A stretch of DNA of 64,000 nucleotides, from the NCBI RefSeq assembly GCF_900113735.1, contig NZ_FOQM01000008.1, positions 62,001-126,000 on the forward strand, written 5' to 3'. The notes below the pieces were generated by a model, which saw only the letters and a list, made by a program, of their open reading frames with translations, did no database searches and was not told the origin of the DNA. Positions 33,845 through 42,860 of the stretch are shown piece by piece. Source of the DNA: Bradyrhizobium sp. Gha. Lineage in GTDB: Bacteria; Pseudomonadota; Alphaproteobacteria; Rhizobiales; Xanthobacteraceae. Each line of letters opens with the position of its first letter. Position 1 is the first letter of the stretch. The translations under genes were made by a program, and so were the position numbers.

Positions 33845-35026
33845 CTAGCCGAACGTTCGGCGCAACCGGCGGGCCAGGTCAAACAGCATCTGGTTCTGTT
33901 TGACCAGGCGCTTGCCGTGGTTGAGTGAGGACATCGCCATTGCCGCGAGCTTGCCGCGCAAGGTCAAGGGCAAGAAGCTGTCGAAGATGTCCTCGTCGTC
34001 CTTGCAGAACATGCGCTTGTAGTCATCGGATCCGATGCCGAGGTCGAGCGAGTGGTAGCCGCGCTCGCCGTAACGGTCGATGATGTACCGCATCAGGATC
34101 AGCCCCGGGCTGTAGCGGCCATGTTCCGACATCGTGTAGGTGTTGAACATCATCGAGAAGCGCTGGCCGTCGGCGACACCGGCGAAGATCGCGATCACCT
34201 CGTCGTCGCATTCGAGAGCATGGATGTCGATGACGCGGCCGTCGCCGCGCGGCGCGAGGCAGGCGCTGCGGATGAATTGCTCGACGCCAGGCTCAGCGAA
34301 CACGTTCGGCAGCTTCTGCTCCGCCATCCGGGCCGGCTTGACGTGGAAGAACCAGTCGAGCAGGCGCGTGATGTCAGCGTCCGCTGTTGCAAGATGATAG
34401 CGATAACCGGCGAGCACCTGGAGTTTCTTCTCCTTGCTCTTGAGCCGGCGCCGCAAGGAGTTGCTGATCCGCGACGCGGGCGGGCCGCCCGGCTCCATCA
34501 CCAGCACCGGGCAGCCATTGACGGCGCGCTGCTGGGTCAGGAGAGCAAAAGGATTCTGCCGATCGTGCCAGCGTCTGGGCTGCTGCGTCAGGGCGAGAAC
34601 GTCGACCTGGTCACGCAAGGCGGCGATCAGCGCGTCGAGATCGGCGGCGACCGCCTGTGCCGCGAACTCGGCGTTCCACAGACCCATGTTGAAGCTCGTG
34701 TGCTTGCCGCCCATGAAGCAGACCGTGCGCACACCGGAGCCCTGGCGCAGCACGAGCGGAAGCAACGCGAGCGGCTTGTGCTCGGCGTCACGGGCAATCA
34801 CGATGAAGGGGCGGGCGCCCTCGCGTTGCCCGACCGATCGCTGCCATGAGCCCAGCAGATCGAAGCGCTGATAGGGCGTGAAGAGATGACCGGGCTCTTC
34901 GAGCGCGCGCCAGACCAATTCAGCCTCGGCGAGATCCCGGATGATGTCGACATGCGCGATCCGGCTCGCTTTCGAACGCGCTGGCGATTGTGCCGTCCGG
35001 CTTTGCATCGCCGCAGCCATGGTCAT
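33845..35026 (-). CDS. GNAT family N-acetyltransferase, CelD/BcsL-like
   Basis: This 393-residue protein matches the CelD/BcsL-type acetyltransferase family. An N-terminal half with VWRALEEPGHLFTPYQRFDLLGSW is followed by a C-terminal GNAT fold with VIAIFAGVADGQRFSMMFNTY, SPGLILMRYIIDRYGERG and YHSLDLGIGSDDYKRMFC. Members acylate polysaccharide or cell-wall precursors. It is convergent with the GumC-like gene and divergent from the deacetylase gene, consistent with tailoring of the same glycan. No signal peptide or membrane span is visible. Confidence 0.8.
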   Translation of the reverse strand: MTMAAAMQSRTAQSPARSKASRIAHVDIIRDLAEAELVWRALEEPGHLFTPYQRFDLLGSWQRSVGQREGARPFIVIARDAEHKPLALLPLVLRQGSGVRTVCFMGGKHTSFNMGLWNAEFAAQAVAADLDALIAALRDQVDVLALTQQPRRWHDRQNPFALLTQQRAVNGCPVLVMEPGGPPASRISNSLRRRLKSKEKKLQVLAGYRYHLATADADITRLLDWFFHVKPARMAEQKLPNVFAEPGVEQFIRSACLAPRGDGRVIDIHALECDDEVIAIFAGVADGQRFSMMFNTYTMSEHGRYSPGLILMRYIIDRYGERGYHSLDLGIGSDDYKRMFCKDDEDIFDSFLPLTLRGKLAAMAMSSLNHGKRLVKQNQMLFDLARRLRRTFG

Positions 35027-35152
35027 TCGCGAAACCTGTCGAGAAAACGAAAATACGTATTTCGGCCTGCGGCCGACCTTTGCAAATAAATGTCAACAAA
35101 GGGTAATGACAATAGCTGAGGGAACTGGCCGCCGGCGACGCGAAGGTGGGTA

Positions 35153-36202
35153 TTGGCATCAGACGACACATGGCTGGAGCGGTTGCGGCTCGAACTGGCC
35201 TGGTTCAGCGGCCAGCCCTTGCTGCACAGCCGCGGCGCGGGCGCAATCCTGCGCTTCCAGCACGTGCGGCCGCGGCGGAGCGGCGCATTCCAGCCACGGC
35301 GCGAAAGCGAGATCACGCCGCAATTCCTCGATCGCGCCATTCGCGCGCTGAAGCGATGGGATTACGATTTTCTCGGCATGGACGAGGTCTGCCGGCGCGC
35401 AGTGACGCTGCCGGAGAAACGGCGCTTCGTGGCGCTCACCTTCGACGGCGTGCCCAAGGACCTCATCAGCTTTGCCTATCCGGTGCTGACGCGCCACGCA
35501 GTGCCGTTCACGCTCTATGTTCCCACCGCCTTTCCTGATGGTGTCGGAGAAGCGTGGTGGCTCGGGCTCGAGCGGGTGATCGCGCGCGAGAGCCGCATCA
35601 GCCTGATGATGGGTGACCAGGAGCAGCGCTTCACGGCCACCAGCAATGCCGAAAAGCAGGTGCTGTATTCTCATCTCGAGAGCTGGCTGCGCTCGCTGCC
35701 GCCGGCCAATTTGTCAGCCGCGATCGCAGATCTTTGCGCGCGCTACAGCATCGATCTCGCCGCGCTCTCGCGCGAGGCGTCGATGGATTGGGAGGATCTG
35801 GCCAGGTTAGCTGCCGATCCGTTGGTCACGATCGGCAGTGCGACCGTAAACTATCCCGTGCTGGCGAATATGAGAGACGCGGCCGCGCTGCGCGAGATGA
35901 CGATGGGCAGGGCGGTGGCGGAAGCATGTTTCGGCCGCGAGATCCGGCATCTGGCGTTTCCGTTCGGCGATCGCTCCTCGTTCCGGCGCAACCACGTCGT
36001 GATGGCGGAGGAGGCGGGCTTTGCCAGCGCGGTCTCGACCATCCCTGGCATCGTGGACGCGGAAGGGCGCACCAATCTGCGCGCACTGCCGCGGATTTCC
36101 TGGGACGGACGCGTGCGCTCGCTGCGGATCATGCGCGTTCTGGTCTCCGGTGTCGCCTTTGCGCCGGTGAAACCGACGGGCAGCGCTACGAGCCGGACTT
36201 GA
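35153..36202 (+). CDS. Polysaccharide deacetylase family protein
   Basis: This 349-residue protein of the NodB/carbohydrate-esterase 4 group contains a degenerate first motif LTFDGVPKDLISFAYPVL, where most members have TFDDG. It then has VPFTLYVPTAFPDG, and later HLAFPFGDRSSF, corresponding to the PxG/R motif. The change of the metal-binding Asp-Asp pair to Asp-Gly may alter activity. The start is TTG at 35153 with GAAGG upstream. It is divergent from the acetyltransferase gene. It probably deacetylates the cluster's polysaccharide. The stop overlaps the convergent DUF2842 gene by 17 bases. Confidence 0.75.
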   Translation: MASDDTWLERLRLELAWFSGQPLLHSRGAGAILRFQHVRPRRSGAFQPRRESEITPQFLDRAIRALKRWDYDFLGMDEVCRRAVTLPEKRRFVALTFDGVPKDLISFAYPVLTRHAVPFTLYVPTAFPDGVGEAWWLGLERVIARESRISLMMGDQEQRFTATSNAEKQVLYSHLESWLRSLPPANLSAAIADLCARYSIDLAALSREASMDWEDLARLAADPLVTIGSATVNYPVLANMRDAAALREMTMGRAVAEACFGREIRHLAFPFGDRSSFRRNHVVMAEEAGFASAVSTIPGIVDAEGRTNLRALPRISWDGRVRSLRIMRVLVSGVAFAPVKPTGSATSRT

Positions 36203-36407
36203 CGCGATCGGGCCGCTGCATCCAGCTCACGATCGGCATTGCCGGCAGCACCCAGCCCATGCCGACGACCACGTAATAGATCGCCTGACGCCAGCCGGAC
36301 TCGGCAATCCACGGCATTTGTGCTGCCGCCATGCCGAGCAGGGCCCAGACAGTGGCCAGCACCAGGAGCAGGATGGCGCCGAGGAACTTGCGGGTGCGGA
36401 TCGTCAT
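36186..36407 (-). CDS. DUF2842 family small membrane protein
   Basis: This 73-residue protein has two membrane spans (FLGAILLLVLATVWALLGMAA and AIYYVVVGMGWVLPAMPIVSW). The family pattern, with R-T-R-K at the start and W.LPA.P in the second span, is that of alphaproteobacterial DUF2842 proteins. Function unknown. It is often found near heme A synthase genes, as here, where ctaA-like 36518 is divergent from it. It overlaps the deacetylase 3' end by 17 bases. Confidence 0.8.
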   Translation of the reverse strand: MTIRTRKFLGAILLLVLATVWALLGMAAAQMPWIAESGWRQAIYYVVVGMGWVLPAMPIVSWMQRPDRVKSGS

Positions 36408-36517
36408 GGCGGAAAAATGCGGCTTTCGCGTAACTTGCGCTGCGGGAGCGGGGGACTATAAGGGGCACGCAGTCCGGTTCAAGTCTCTTCGGTTCAAGGC
36501 TTGGTTTCACCCCTGAA

Positions 36518-37600
36518 ATGACGATGGTTTTCGCCCCGACCAATCCGCATCGCGCCGTGCGCTGGTGGCTGATCTCGGTGGCCGCCTTGATCGCGCTGAT
36601 GGTGCTGGTCGGCGGCGCGACGCGGCTGACGGAATCCGGCCTGTCGATCGTCGAGTGGAAGCCGGTCACCGGCAGTGTTCCACCGCTGTCCGAGGCGCAG
36701 TGGACCGACGCCTTCGAGGCCTACAAGAAGATTCCCCAATATCGCGAACTCAATGCCGGCATGAGTCTGTCCGAGTTCAAGCAGATATTCTGGTGGGAAT
36801 GGAGCCACCGATTGCTCGGCCGCTGCATCGGCGCCGCTTATCTGCTGCCGTTCCTGTTCTTCCTGTGGCGCGGCGGTCTCTCCGGTGAGTTGAAGCGGCG
36901 ACTGTGGCTGCTGTTCGCGCTCGGCGGTCTCCAGGGGGCGGTCGGCTGGTGGATGGTGGCGTCTGGCCTCTCCGAGCGGGTCGAGGTGTCGCAATATCGG
37001 CTGGCGACCCATCTGGTGCTGGCGCTGCTGATCTTTGCCGGGATCGTCTGGACGGTGCGGCGGCTTGCCGATCGGCCGCAGATTTCGGTCCCGGCGCGGT
37101 TGCGGTTCACGGGCGCGGTGCTGGTGATCGTGACCTTCATCCAGATCTATTTCGGCGCGCTGGTCGCGGGCCTGCGCGCAGGGCGCGCCTACAACACCTG
37201 GCCGCTGATCGACGGCGCGTTCATTCCGTCGGCGGAACGGCTGTGGTTCGAGACGCCGTGGTGGCGCAACATGTTCGACAGTGTGCTGACGGTGCAGTTC
37301 GAGCACCGCATGACGGCCTACCTGCTGTTCACACTGGCGGCGCTGCACGCATTCGACGCGGTGCGCTCACATGCTGGTTCAGCGGCAAGCGGCGCGCTCT
37401 GGTTGCTCGCAGCCGTCAGCGTGCAGGCGGTGCTCGGCATCCTCACGCTGCTCAATCAGGTGCCGATCGACATTGCGCTGTCGCACCAAGCCTTAGCGAT
37501 CGTCGTGTTGACGTTGGCGGTGATCCAGGCGGAGCGGCTGGCGTCGCGGCAGAGCGCGCAAGAGCAGCCGCGTGCGGTTCCGCTCGGTCAGCCCGGCTGA
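36518..37600 (+). CDS. ctaA: Heme A synthase, COX15/CtaA type
   Basis: This 360-residue inner-membrane enzyme with eight predicted spans oxidises the C8 methyl of heme O to give heme A for aa3-type cytochrome oxidase. The four heme-ligand histidines are visible in [30 protein letters not shown] and [11 protein letters not shown]. The N terminus has [21 protein letters not shown], diagnostic of the alphaproteobacterial/mitochondrial class. No cysteine pair is present in the first loop, unlike the Bacillus type. It stands alone, divergent from the DUF2842 gene. Two ATGs, at 36518 and 36524, are possible starts. Confidence 0.9.
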   Translation: MTMVFAPTNPHRAVRWWLISVAALIALMVLVGGATRLTESGLSIVEWKPVTGSVPPLSEAQWTDAFEAYKKIPQYRELNAGMSLSEFKQIFWWEWSHRLLGRCIGAAYLLPFLFFLWRGGLSGELKRRLWLLFALGGLQGAVGWWMVASGLSERVEVSQYRLATHLVLALLIFAGIVWTVRRLADRPQISVPARLRFTGAVLVIVTFIQIYFGALVAGLRAGRAYNTWPLIDGAFIPSAERLWFETPWWRNMFDSVLTVQFEHRMTAYLLFTLAALHAFDAVRSHAGSAASGALWLLAAVSVQAVLGILTLLNQVPIDIALSHQALAIVVLTLAVIQAERLASRQSAQEQPRAVPLGQPG

Positions 37601-37619
37601 TCACCATCAGCCCGGCTCA

Positions 37620-37961
37620 TCAGCAATAACCGTAGATGCCGCACGCGTAGGGCAGGCGCCAGAAATAATCGACCTGCTTCCCGCCGTAATACGAACCCTG
37701 ATAGTCGTAGTCCCACGGGCGGCCGTAATAGCCCGGCAGTGTACGGGAGCCCGGCAACAGCGGCGTGCCTGGCAGATTACGGACGTAGCTGCCGATGCCA
37801 TCGGCCGGCGAGATCAGCGCATCCGGATCGGTCTCGACGTAGACCTGCGGCGGTTCCTGCGGCGCGACGACGCGCCGCTTCGGATGGGCCGACAAGTCGG
37901 CGGCATCTGCAACTGAAACCGTCAGCATCACTGCCAGGGCAGGCACCATCCAGCGCAGCAT
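37620..37961 (-). CDS. Small secreted hypothetical protein
   Basis: This 113-residue protein has a clear signal peptide (MLRWMVPALAVMLTVSVADA). The mature part is rich in Tyr, Gly and Pro, with LPGYYGRPWDYDYQGSYYGG, and ends in a Cys pair (CGIYGYC). It may be an envelope or extracellular protein. I recognise no domain. It lies convergent with the heme A synthase gene and downstream of nothing on its own strand. Confidence 0.6.
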   Translation of the reverse strand: MLRWMVPALAVMLTVSVADAADLSAHPKRRVVAPQEPPQVYVETDPDALISPADGIGSYVRNLPGTPLLPGSRTLPGYYGRPWDYDYQGSYYGGKQVDYFWRLPYACGIYGYC

Positions 37962-38040
37962 CGTCGGCTCCGAATCAAGGGCGGTCCAAGGACGATGTAT
38001 GGGGCAGGTGTGGTTAATGACGGTTAACGAGGTCGTCGTT

Positions 38041-38067
38041 CCGGGGCGGTTTTGAGCACCGCCCCGG
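38041..38067. terminator. Strong hairpin downstream of metY
   Basis: Perfect 9-bp arms CCGGGGCGG (38041-38049) and CCGCCCCGG (38059-38067) lie just beyond the metY stop. Neither strand has a good T-run, so it is more likely a 3'-end stabiliser or a Rho-linked structure than a classic intrinsic terminator. Confidence 0.5.
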
Positions 38068-38076
38068 AAGGCGCAG

Positions 38077-39357
38077 TTAGGCGCCGAGCGCCTGCTCCAG
38101 ATCGGCGATCAGGTCTTCCTTGTCCTCGATGCCGATAGAGAGCCGGACCACGTCGGGGCCTGCGCCGGACTTGGTCTTGGCGGCGTCGTCGAGCTGGCTA
38201 TGGGTGGTCGAGGCCGGGTGGATCACCAGAGAGCGGGTGTCGCCGACATTAGCCAGGTGCGAGAACAGCTGCAGTTTCGACACCAGGCTGACGCCGGCGT
38301 CGTAGCCGCCCTTCAGGCTGAAGGTGAACACGGCGCCCGCCCCCTTCGGCGCGTATTTGCGCGCGAGCTGGTTGTACTTGTCGCTTGCCAAGCCCGCATA
38401 GTTCACCGAAGCCACCGCCGAATGGCCGGCGAGGAATTCGGCAACCGCCTTGGCGTTGTCGCAGTGCTTCTGCATCCGCAGCGGCAGCGTCTCGATGCCG
38501 GTGAGGATCATGAACGCGTTGAATGGCGACAGCGCCGGTCCGAGGTCGCGCAGGCCCAGCACGCGGCAGGCGATGGCGAACGCGAAATTGCCAAATGTCT
38601 CCTGCAGACGGATGCCATGATACTCCGGTCGCGGCTCCGACAGCATCGGATATTTACCGCCGGTCGACCAATCGAACGTGCCGGCATCGACGATGATGCC
38701 GCCGAGCGAATTGCCGTGGCCGCCCAAAAATTTTGTCAGCGAGTGCACGACAATGTCGGCGCCGTGGTCGATCGGCCGGATCAGATAGGGCGAGGCCAAC
38801 GTGTTGTCGACGATCAGCGGCACGCCCGCCTTGCGTGCGACCGTCGAGATCGCCTCGATATCGGTGATGCTGCCGGCGGGATTGGCGATGGACTCGATGA
38901 AGATCGCTCTCGTGCGCGGCGTCACCGCGCGCTCGAAGCTCGCGACATCATCAGGATCGGCCCACACCACGTTCCAGCCAAAGCTCTTGAACGCGTGCGT
39001 GAATTGGTTGATCGAACCGCCATAAAGCTTTCGCGCGGCGATGAATTCGTCGCCGGGCTGGAGCAATTGCTGCAACACCACGACCTGCGCGGCATGGCCC
39101 GAGGCCACGGCAAGCGCGGCGGTACCGCCCTCGAGCGCGGCAACGCGCTCTTCCAGCACGGCATTGGTCGGGTTGCCGATGCGGGTATAGATGTTGCCGA
39201 ACGCCTGCAGGCCGAACAGCGAGGCGGCGTGGTCGGCGTCGTTGAAGACGAACGAGGTGGTTTGATAGATCGGAGTCGCGCGCGCACCGGTGGTCGGATC
39301 GGGCTGTGCACCGGCATGCACGGCGAGGGTCGAAAATCCCGGAAGGCGATCGCTCAT
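38077..39357 (-). CDS. metY: O-acetylhomoserine sulfhydrylase / aminocarboxypropyltransferase
   Basis: This 426-residue PLP enzyme of the Cys/Met metabolism family contains TRIGNPTNAVLEERVAALEGG, SGHAAQVVVLQQLLQPGDE, VDNTLASPYLIRPIDHGADI and the PLP-lysine motif VVHSLTKFLGGHGNSLGG. C-terminal SLGDTRSLVIHPASTTH is represented by GDTRSLVIHPASTTH. The length and the LASPYL...HGADIVVHS context fit MetY rather than MetZ or MetB. It makes homocysteine from O-acetylhomoserine and sulfide. It is a single gene with a hairpin after it. A MetZ-like specificity cannot be excluded. Confidence 0.9.
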   Translation of the reverse strand: MSDRLPGFSTLAVHAGAQPDPTTGARATPIYQTTSFVFNDADHAASLFGLQAFGNIYTRIGNPTNAVLEERVAALEGGTAALAVASGHAAQVVVLQQLLQPGDEFIAARKLYGGSINQFTHAFKSFGWNVVWADPDDVASFERAVTPRTRAIFIESIANPAGSITDIEAISTVARKAGVPLIVDNTLASPYLIRPIDHGADIVVHSLTKFLGGHGNSLGGIIVDAGTFDWSTGGKYPMLSEPRPEYHGIRLQETFGNFAFAIACRVLGLRDLGPALSPFNAFMILTGIETLPLRMQKHCDNAKAVAEFLAGHSAVASVNYAGLASDKYNQLARKYAPKGAGAVFTFSLKGGYDAGVSLVSKLQLFSHLANVGDTRSLVIHPASTTHSQLDDAAKTKSGAGPDVVRLSIGIEDKEDLIADLEQALGA

Positions 39358-39495
39358 TGAGGGCGTCCTGTTCTTGTGATCTGAAATCGGGCGGCATGCT
39401 GATCGGCGCCGCGCCCGGCGTCAAGCCGCGGCTTCACATTGCAACGACCGTGCTGCGCGTTGACGCGTTCGCGAAACGGATCCTTCGCGATTGCG

Positions 39496-40080
39496 TCAGC
39501 TTTGCTCGCTCTTGTTTTTGGCCGCGCGATCCGAGGCCGCGGTGTCGCCGCCGCCGACACTCATCCGATTGAGGGACAGGCGCATGCCCTGGGTCGGCGC
39601 CGGCGCGCGCTTGGAGCTCAGCGTGCGCGAATTGACGCCCATCCAGGAAATCTCCGACGACAGCCGGCCATATTCGATCTTGGGGCAGCGGTTCATCACG
39701 ACCTTGATGCCCGCGGCCTCGGCCTTTTCCGCCGCCGCATCGTCACGCGCGCCAAGCTGCATCCAGATCACCTTGGGCAGCGGATCGAGCGTGAGCGCTT
39801 CGTCGACAACAGGCATGATGTGGCTGGAATTGCGGAAGATGTCGATCATGTCGACGGGGCGGCCGATGTCGCGCAGCGAGGCGACGAACGGCTTGCCGAG
39901 CAGATCCTTCCCGACATGGCCGGGGTTGACGGGAATCATGTCGTAGCCGCGCTGCGCCAGATATTTGAATGCGAAATAGCTCGGCCGCACGTTGACCGGT
40001 GAGGCGCCGACCATCGCGATCGACTTCACGCCGTTGAGGATGCTGCGGATGTAGTTGTCGGGATAGGAGTCGTGGTTCAT
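39496..40080 (-). CDS. CoA-binding protein (YccU family)
   Basis: This 194-residue Rossmann-fold protein contains KSIAMVGASPVNVRPSYFAF, GYDMIPVNPGHVGKDLLGKP, a VDMIDIFRNSSHIMPVVDEAL segment and KVIWMQLGARDDAAAEKAEAAG, the standard order of a stand-alone CoA-binding domain. Function in the cell is uncertain; the domain binds CoA or a nucleotide. The last 40 residues are low-complexity. It lies between metY and a crotonase gene, separated from the latter by a palindromic repeat. Confidence 0.85.
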   Translation of the reverse strand: MNHDSYPDNYIRSILNGVKSIAMVGASPVNVRPSYFAFKYLAQRGYDMIPVNPGHVGKDLLGKPFVASLRDIGRPVDMIDIFRNSSHIMPVVDEALTLDPLPKVIWMQLGARDDAAAEKAEAAGIKVVMNRCPKIEYGRLSSEISWMGVNSRTLSSKRAPAPTQGMRLSLNRMSVGGGDTAASDRAAKNKSEQS

Positions 40081-40093
40081 GTGCCGCTCTTTT

Positions 40094-40187
40094 TGCTGTC
40101 ATTGCGAGGAGCGAAGCGACGAAGCAATCCAGCCTGTTTCCGGGGAGGGATTTCTGGATTGCTTCGCTTCGCTCGCAATGACGAATG
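40094..40187. repeat. Inverted pair of extragenic palindromes, TGTCATTGCGAG class
   Basis: GCTGTCATTGCGAGGAGCGA with GAAGCAATCCAG (left) is mirrored by CTGGATTGCTTCGCTTCGCTCGCAATGACG (right, about 40151-40187; key halves CTGGATTGCTTC and CGCAATGAC). A half copy of the same class, GTCATTGCGAGCGCAGCG, is visible near 47036-47060. It is a distinct sequence class from 25250-25355. Confidence 0.75.
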
Positions 40188-41012
40188 TCACTCATCCCGC
40201 CATGTCGGCGCGCGCTTCTCGATGAAAGCGCCGATGCCTTCTTCGGCGTCGCGGGCCATCATGTTCTCGGTCATCACCTCTGCCGCATAGCGATAGGCAT
40301 CCGCAAGGCTCATCTCGGCCTGGCGGTAGAACGCTTCCTTGCCGAGCTTGATGGTGTAGGCGGATTTCAGCGCGACCTGTTGCGCCAACGCCATCGCCGC
40401 GTCGCGCTCGGTGCCCGCCGCGACGACGCGATTGACGAGGCCGATCTCGCGGGCGCGCGCGGCCGGGACCGGCTCGCCCGTCAGCAGCATCTCCATCGCC
40501 TGCTTGCGCGGCACGTTGCGCGACAGTGCCACCATCGGCGTCGAGCAGAACAGGCCGATGTCGACGCCGGGCGTGGCGAAGCTTGCGATTTCGGAGGCGA
40601 TCGCGAGATCGCAGCTGGCCACGAGCTGGCAGCCGGCCGCGGTCGCGATGCCCTGGACGGAGGCGACCACCGGTTTGGGCAGATGCACGATCGCCTGCAT
40701 CATCGCGCTACAGGCGTTCATGGTTTCCGCGAAAAAGGCGCGGCCGCGATCGGGATCGGTTCGGCGCGCGGTCAGCTCCTTGATGTCGTGACCGGCCGAG
40801 AAGGCGGGACCGTTGGCCGCAAGCACGACGCCGCGGACGGCCTTGTCGTCGCGGATCGCATCGAGCTCGGCATGCAGGCTGGCGATCATCGCGGTCGACA
40901 GGCTGTTGCGCGCGGCCGGCCGGTTGAGGGTCAGCACCGCGATGGAGCCGACCATTTCGCGCAGCAGAATTGGCTGATGCGGCGAGGGGGCGCGGGCGGC
41001 CTGGGCTGACAT
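40188..41012 (-). CDS. Enoyl-CoA hydratase/isomerase family protein, ECHDC3-like
   Basis: This 274-residue crotonase-fold protein has the CoA/oxyanion segments NGPAFSAGHDIKEL and GIATAAGCQLVASCDLAIAS. The two catalytic glutamates of classical enoyl-CoA hydratase are missing: AAGCQL has Gln, and ATPGVDIGLFCSTP has Gly at the second position. This combination, with the FCSTP and VPRKxAxEMLxTGEP strings, is the pattern of the mitochondrial ECHDC3 group. Hydratase activity is thus doubtful, and a different acyl-CoA reaction is likely. It is a single gene that begins just before a divergent thioesterase gene. Confidence 0.85.
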   Translation of the reverse strand: MSAQAARAPSPHQPILLREMVGSIAVLTLNRPAARNSLSTAMIASLHAELDAIRDDKAVRGVVLAANGPAFSAGHDIKELTARRTDPDRGRAFFAETMNACSAMMQAIVHLPKPVVASVQGIATAAGCQLVASCDLAIASEIASFATPGVDIGLFCSTPMVALSRNVPRKQAMEMLLTGEPVPAARAREIGLVNRVVAAGTERDAAMALAQQVALKSAYTIKLGKEAFYRQAEMSLADAYRYAAEVMTENMMARDAEEGIGAFIEKRAPTWRDE

Positions 41013-41098
41013 GGCGGCGTTTCCGGTTGGATTATTACAGTGAGATGATGCAGATAACCTAATGTAGCAGGCGACGCGAAGCGAGGGTGGGGAACAGC

Positions 41099-41527
41099 AT
41101 GGCGGCAGCGAAAATGAGCGTGGCGGAGGTCGAGCAGTTTCTCCGCGACGAGTTTCCCCAGGCCTTCGGTGGCGACGACATCACGATCGAGAGCGCCGAC
41201 GGCCAGACCTGTCTTTTGCGCCAGCGCTTCAGCGAACGGATGCTGCGGCCGGGTGGAACCGTGTCCGGCCCCACGCTGATGGCGTTGGCCGATTTCGCCA
41301 TGTACGTCGTGCTGCTGTCAGCCATCGGGCCGGTCGGGCTCGCGGTGACCACCAATCTGAGCATCAATTTCCTGCGCAAGGGCCTGCCGGGACAGGATGT
41401 GCTGGCGGAGGCCCGCCTTCTGAAGCTCGGCAAGCGTCTCGCGGTCGGGGAGGTTAACCTGCTGTCCGGCACGTCGCCCGATCCGATCGCCCATGTCACC
41501 TCGACTTATTCCATTCCAAATGTTTGA
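41099..41527 (+). CDS. PaaI family thioesterase (hotdog fold)
   Basis: This 142-residue acyl-CoA thioesterase-like protein has the hotdog core RPGGTVSGPTLMALADFAMY, with the Asp of the helix active site. LAVTTNLSINFLRKG and LAEARLLKLGKRLAVGEVNL follow. Family members hydrolyse aryl- or acyl-CoA esters. I prefer ATG 41099, preceded by GGGTGGGG, over a GTG at 41087. It is divergent from the ECHDC3-like gene, hinting at joint acyl-CoA metabolism. The region between its stop and rplM contains the rplM promoter. Confidence 0.8.
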   Translation: MAAAKMSVAEVEQFLRDEFPQAFGGDDITIESADGQTCLLRQRFSERMLRPGGTVSGPTLMALADFAMYVVLLSAIGPVGLAVTTNLSINFLRKGLPGQDVLAEARLLKLGKRLAVGEVNLLSGTSPDPIAHVTSTYSIPNV

Positions 41528-41599
41528 TCTTTTTGCAGGTAATATCGCACCATATTTTTAAGATGCTGATTTTGCTTCTATAAATTCGGTCGCGGGACG

Positions 41600-41628
41600 T
41601 TGACGGTTGCACGTCTCTTCTCTAGAAA
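41600..41628 (+). promoter_or_regulatory. Likely sigma-70 promoter of rplM-rpsI
   Basis: TTGACG (41600-41605) and TAGAAA (41623-41628) are separated by 17 bases and lie about 60 bases before the rplM start. That leaves a leader of roughly 50 bases. Confidence 0.55.
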
Positions 41629-41685
41629 GCCGCCCAGTCCGGTGCGGTGTTCGCGCCGATGCTCCCCGTCCACGGAAACTCTGAC

Positions 41686-42150
41686 ATGAAAACCTTTTCG
41701 GCAAAGCCGGCTGAGGTGACGAAGAAGTGGGTGCTGATCGACGCCAAGGGTCTGGTCGTCGGCCGCCTCGCCACCATCGTTGCCATGCGCCTGCGCGGCA
41801 AGCACCTCCCGACCTACACCCCCCACGTTGATTGTGGTGACAACGTCATCATCATCAATGCGCAGCATGCGGTCCTCACCGGTCGCAAGCGCGAGCAGAA
41901 GACCTACTACAAGCACACCGGCTATGTCGGTCACGTCAAGGAGCGCACCGCGCGCCAGATCCTTGAAGGGAAGCATCCCGAGCGCGTGCTCGAGAAGGCC
42001 GTCGAGCGCATGATCCCGCGTGGTCCGCTCGGCCGCGTCCAGATGGGCAACCTTCGTGTTTATGGCGGTGCCGATCATCCGCACGAGGCCCAGACCCCCG
42101 AGAAGATCGATATCGCCAAGTTGAACCGCAAAAACACGAGGGCCGCATAA
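41686..42150 (+). CDS. rplM: 50S ribosomal protein L13
   Basis: This 154-residue protein begins [20 protein letters not shown]. It has the L13 signature near [20 protein letters not shown], then [21 protein letters not shown]-like ([10 protein letters not shown]) and [10 protein letters not shown]-type ([14 protein letters not shown]) segments. It assembles early into the 50S subunit. The ATG 41686 is the family start, and the frame is open 13 codons further up. The stop is two bases from the rpsI start, the universal rplM-rpsI operon. Confidence 0.97.
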   Translation: MKTFSAKPAEVTKKWVLIDAKGLVVGRLATIVAMRLRGKHLPTYTPHVDCGDNVIIINAQHAVLTGRKREQKTYYKHTGYVGHVKERTARQILEGKHPERVLEKAVERMIPRGPLGRVQMGNLRVYGGADHPHEAQTPEKIDIAKLNRKNTRAA

Positions 42151-42152
42151 TC

Positions 42153-42632
42153 ATGGCCGAATCCATTCAGTCGCTCGACCAGCTCTCGCAGCTCAAGACC
42201 GCCGCGGCGCCCGACGCGCCCAAGCACGAGAAGAAGGTCGACAAGTTCAACCGCGCCTACGCCACCGGCAAGCGCAAGGACGCGGTCGCCCGCGTCTGGA
42301 TCAAGCCCGGCGCCGGCAAGGTTACCGTCAATTCGCGCGAGCTCGCGGTCTATTTCGCTCGTCCCGTGCTGCGCATGATGATCGAGCAGCCGTTCTCCGT
42401 GGCCGCGCGTTCCGGCCAGTATGATGTGATCTGCACCGTGGCCGGCGGCGGTCTGTCCGGTCAGGCTGGTGCCGTGCGTCATGGCATCTCCAAGGCTCTC
42501 ACCTATTTCGAGCCCGAGCTGCGCAGCGTGCTCAAGAAGGGCGGCTTCCTCACCCGCGACTCCCGCGTGGTCGAGCGCAAGAAGTACGGCAAGGCCAAGG
42601 CCCGCCGGTCCTTCCAGTTCTCGAAGCGTTAA
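42153..42632 (+). CDS. rpsI: 30S ribosomal protein S9
   Basis: This 159-residue protein has an N-terminal alphaproteobacterial extension, then [39 protein letters not shown] and the conserved basic C terminus [18 protein letters not shown], whose final Lys-Arg contacts tRNA in the P site. It lies two bases after rplM, so it is translationally coupled, and is followed by a strong terminator at 42682-42705. Confidence 0.97.
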   Translation: MAESIQSLDQLSQLKTAAAPDAPKHEKKVDKFNRAYATGKRKDAVARVWIKPGAGKVTVNSRELAVYFARPVLRMMIEQPFSVAARSGQYDVICTVAGGGLSGQAGAVRHGISKALTYFEPELRSVLKKGGFLTRDSRVVERKKYGKAKARRSFQFSKR

Positions 42633-42681
42633 TCGCTTCGGTCACATTCGCCGCGAAAGCGGCTCCAATGAGAGGCAAAAA

Positions 42682-42705
42682 GGCGCTGATTTCAGCGCCT
42701 TTTTT
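42682..42705 (+). terminator. rplM-rpsI operon terminator
   Basis: GGCGCTGA (42682-42689) pairs with TCAGCGCC (42692-42699), followed by six Ts. It is flanked by an A-run upstream and lies about 50 bases after the rpsI stop. Confidence 0.9.
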
Positions 42706-42860
42706 GTTGTTCGTTTGTACGCAAATTGATGGCGTGTTTCCCGAAAACTTGGCTTCGCGTGAAAACCTGAATGGAACTCGCGGGACATAGCGTCGCATCC
42801 GGAAGGGCGCGCAAATCGGATTGCCGATCGCGTAACTGCTATGTTCAACAGGGGGCCGAC

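Noticed and set aside
38041-38067. Classic intrinsic terminator for metY
   Set aside because: The stem is strong but neither strand has a following T-run, so only a hairpin is claimed.
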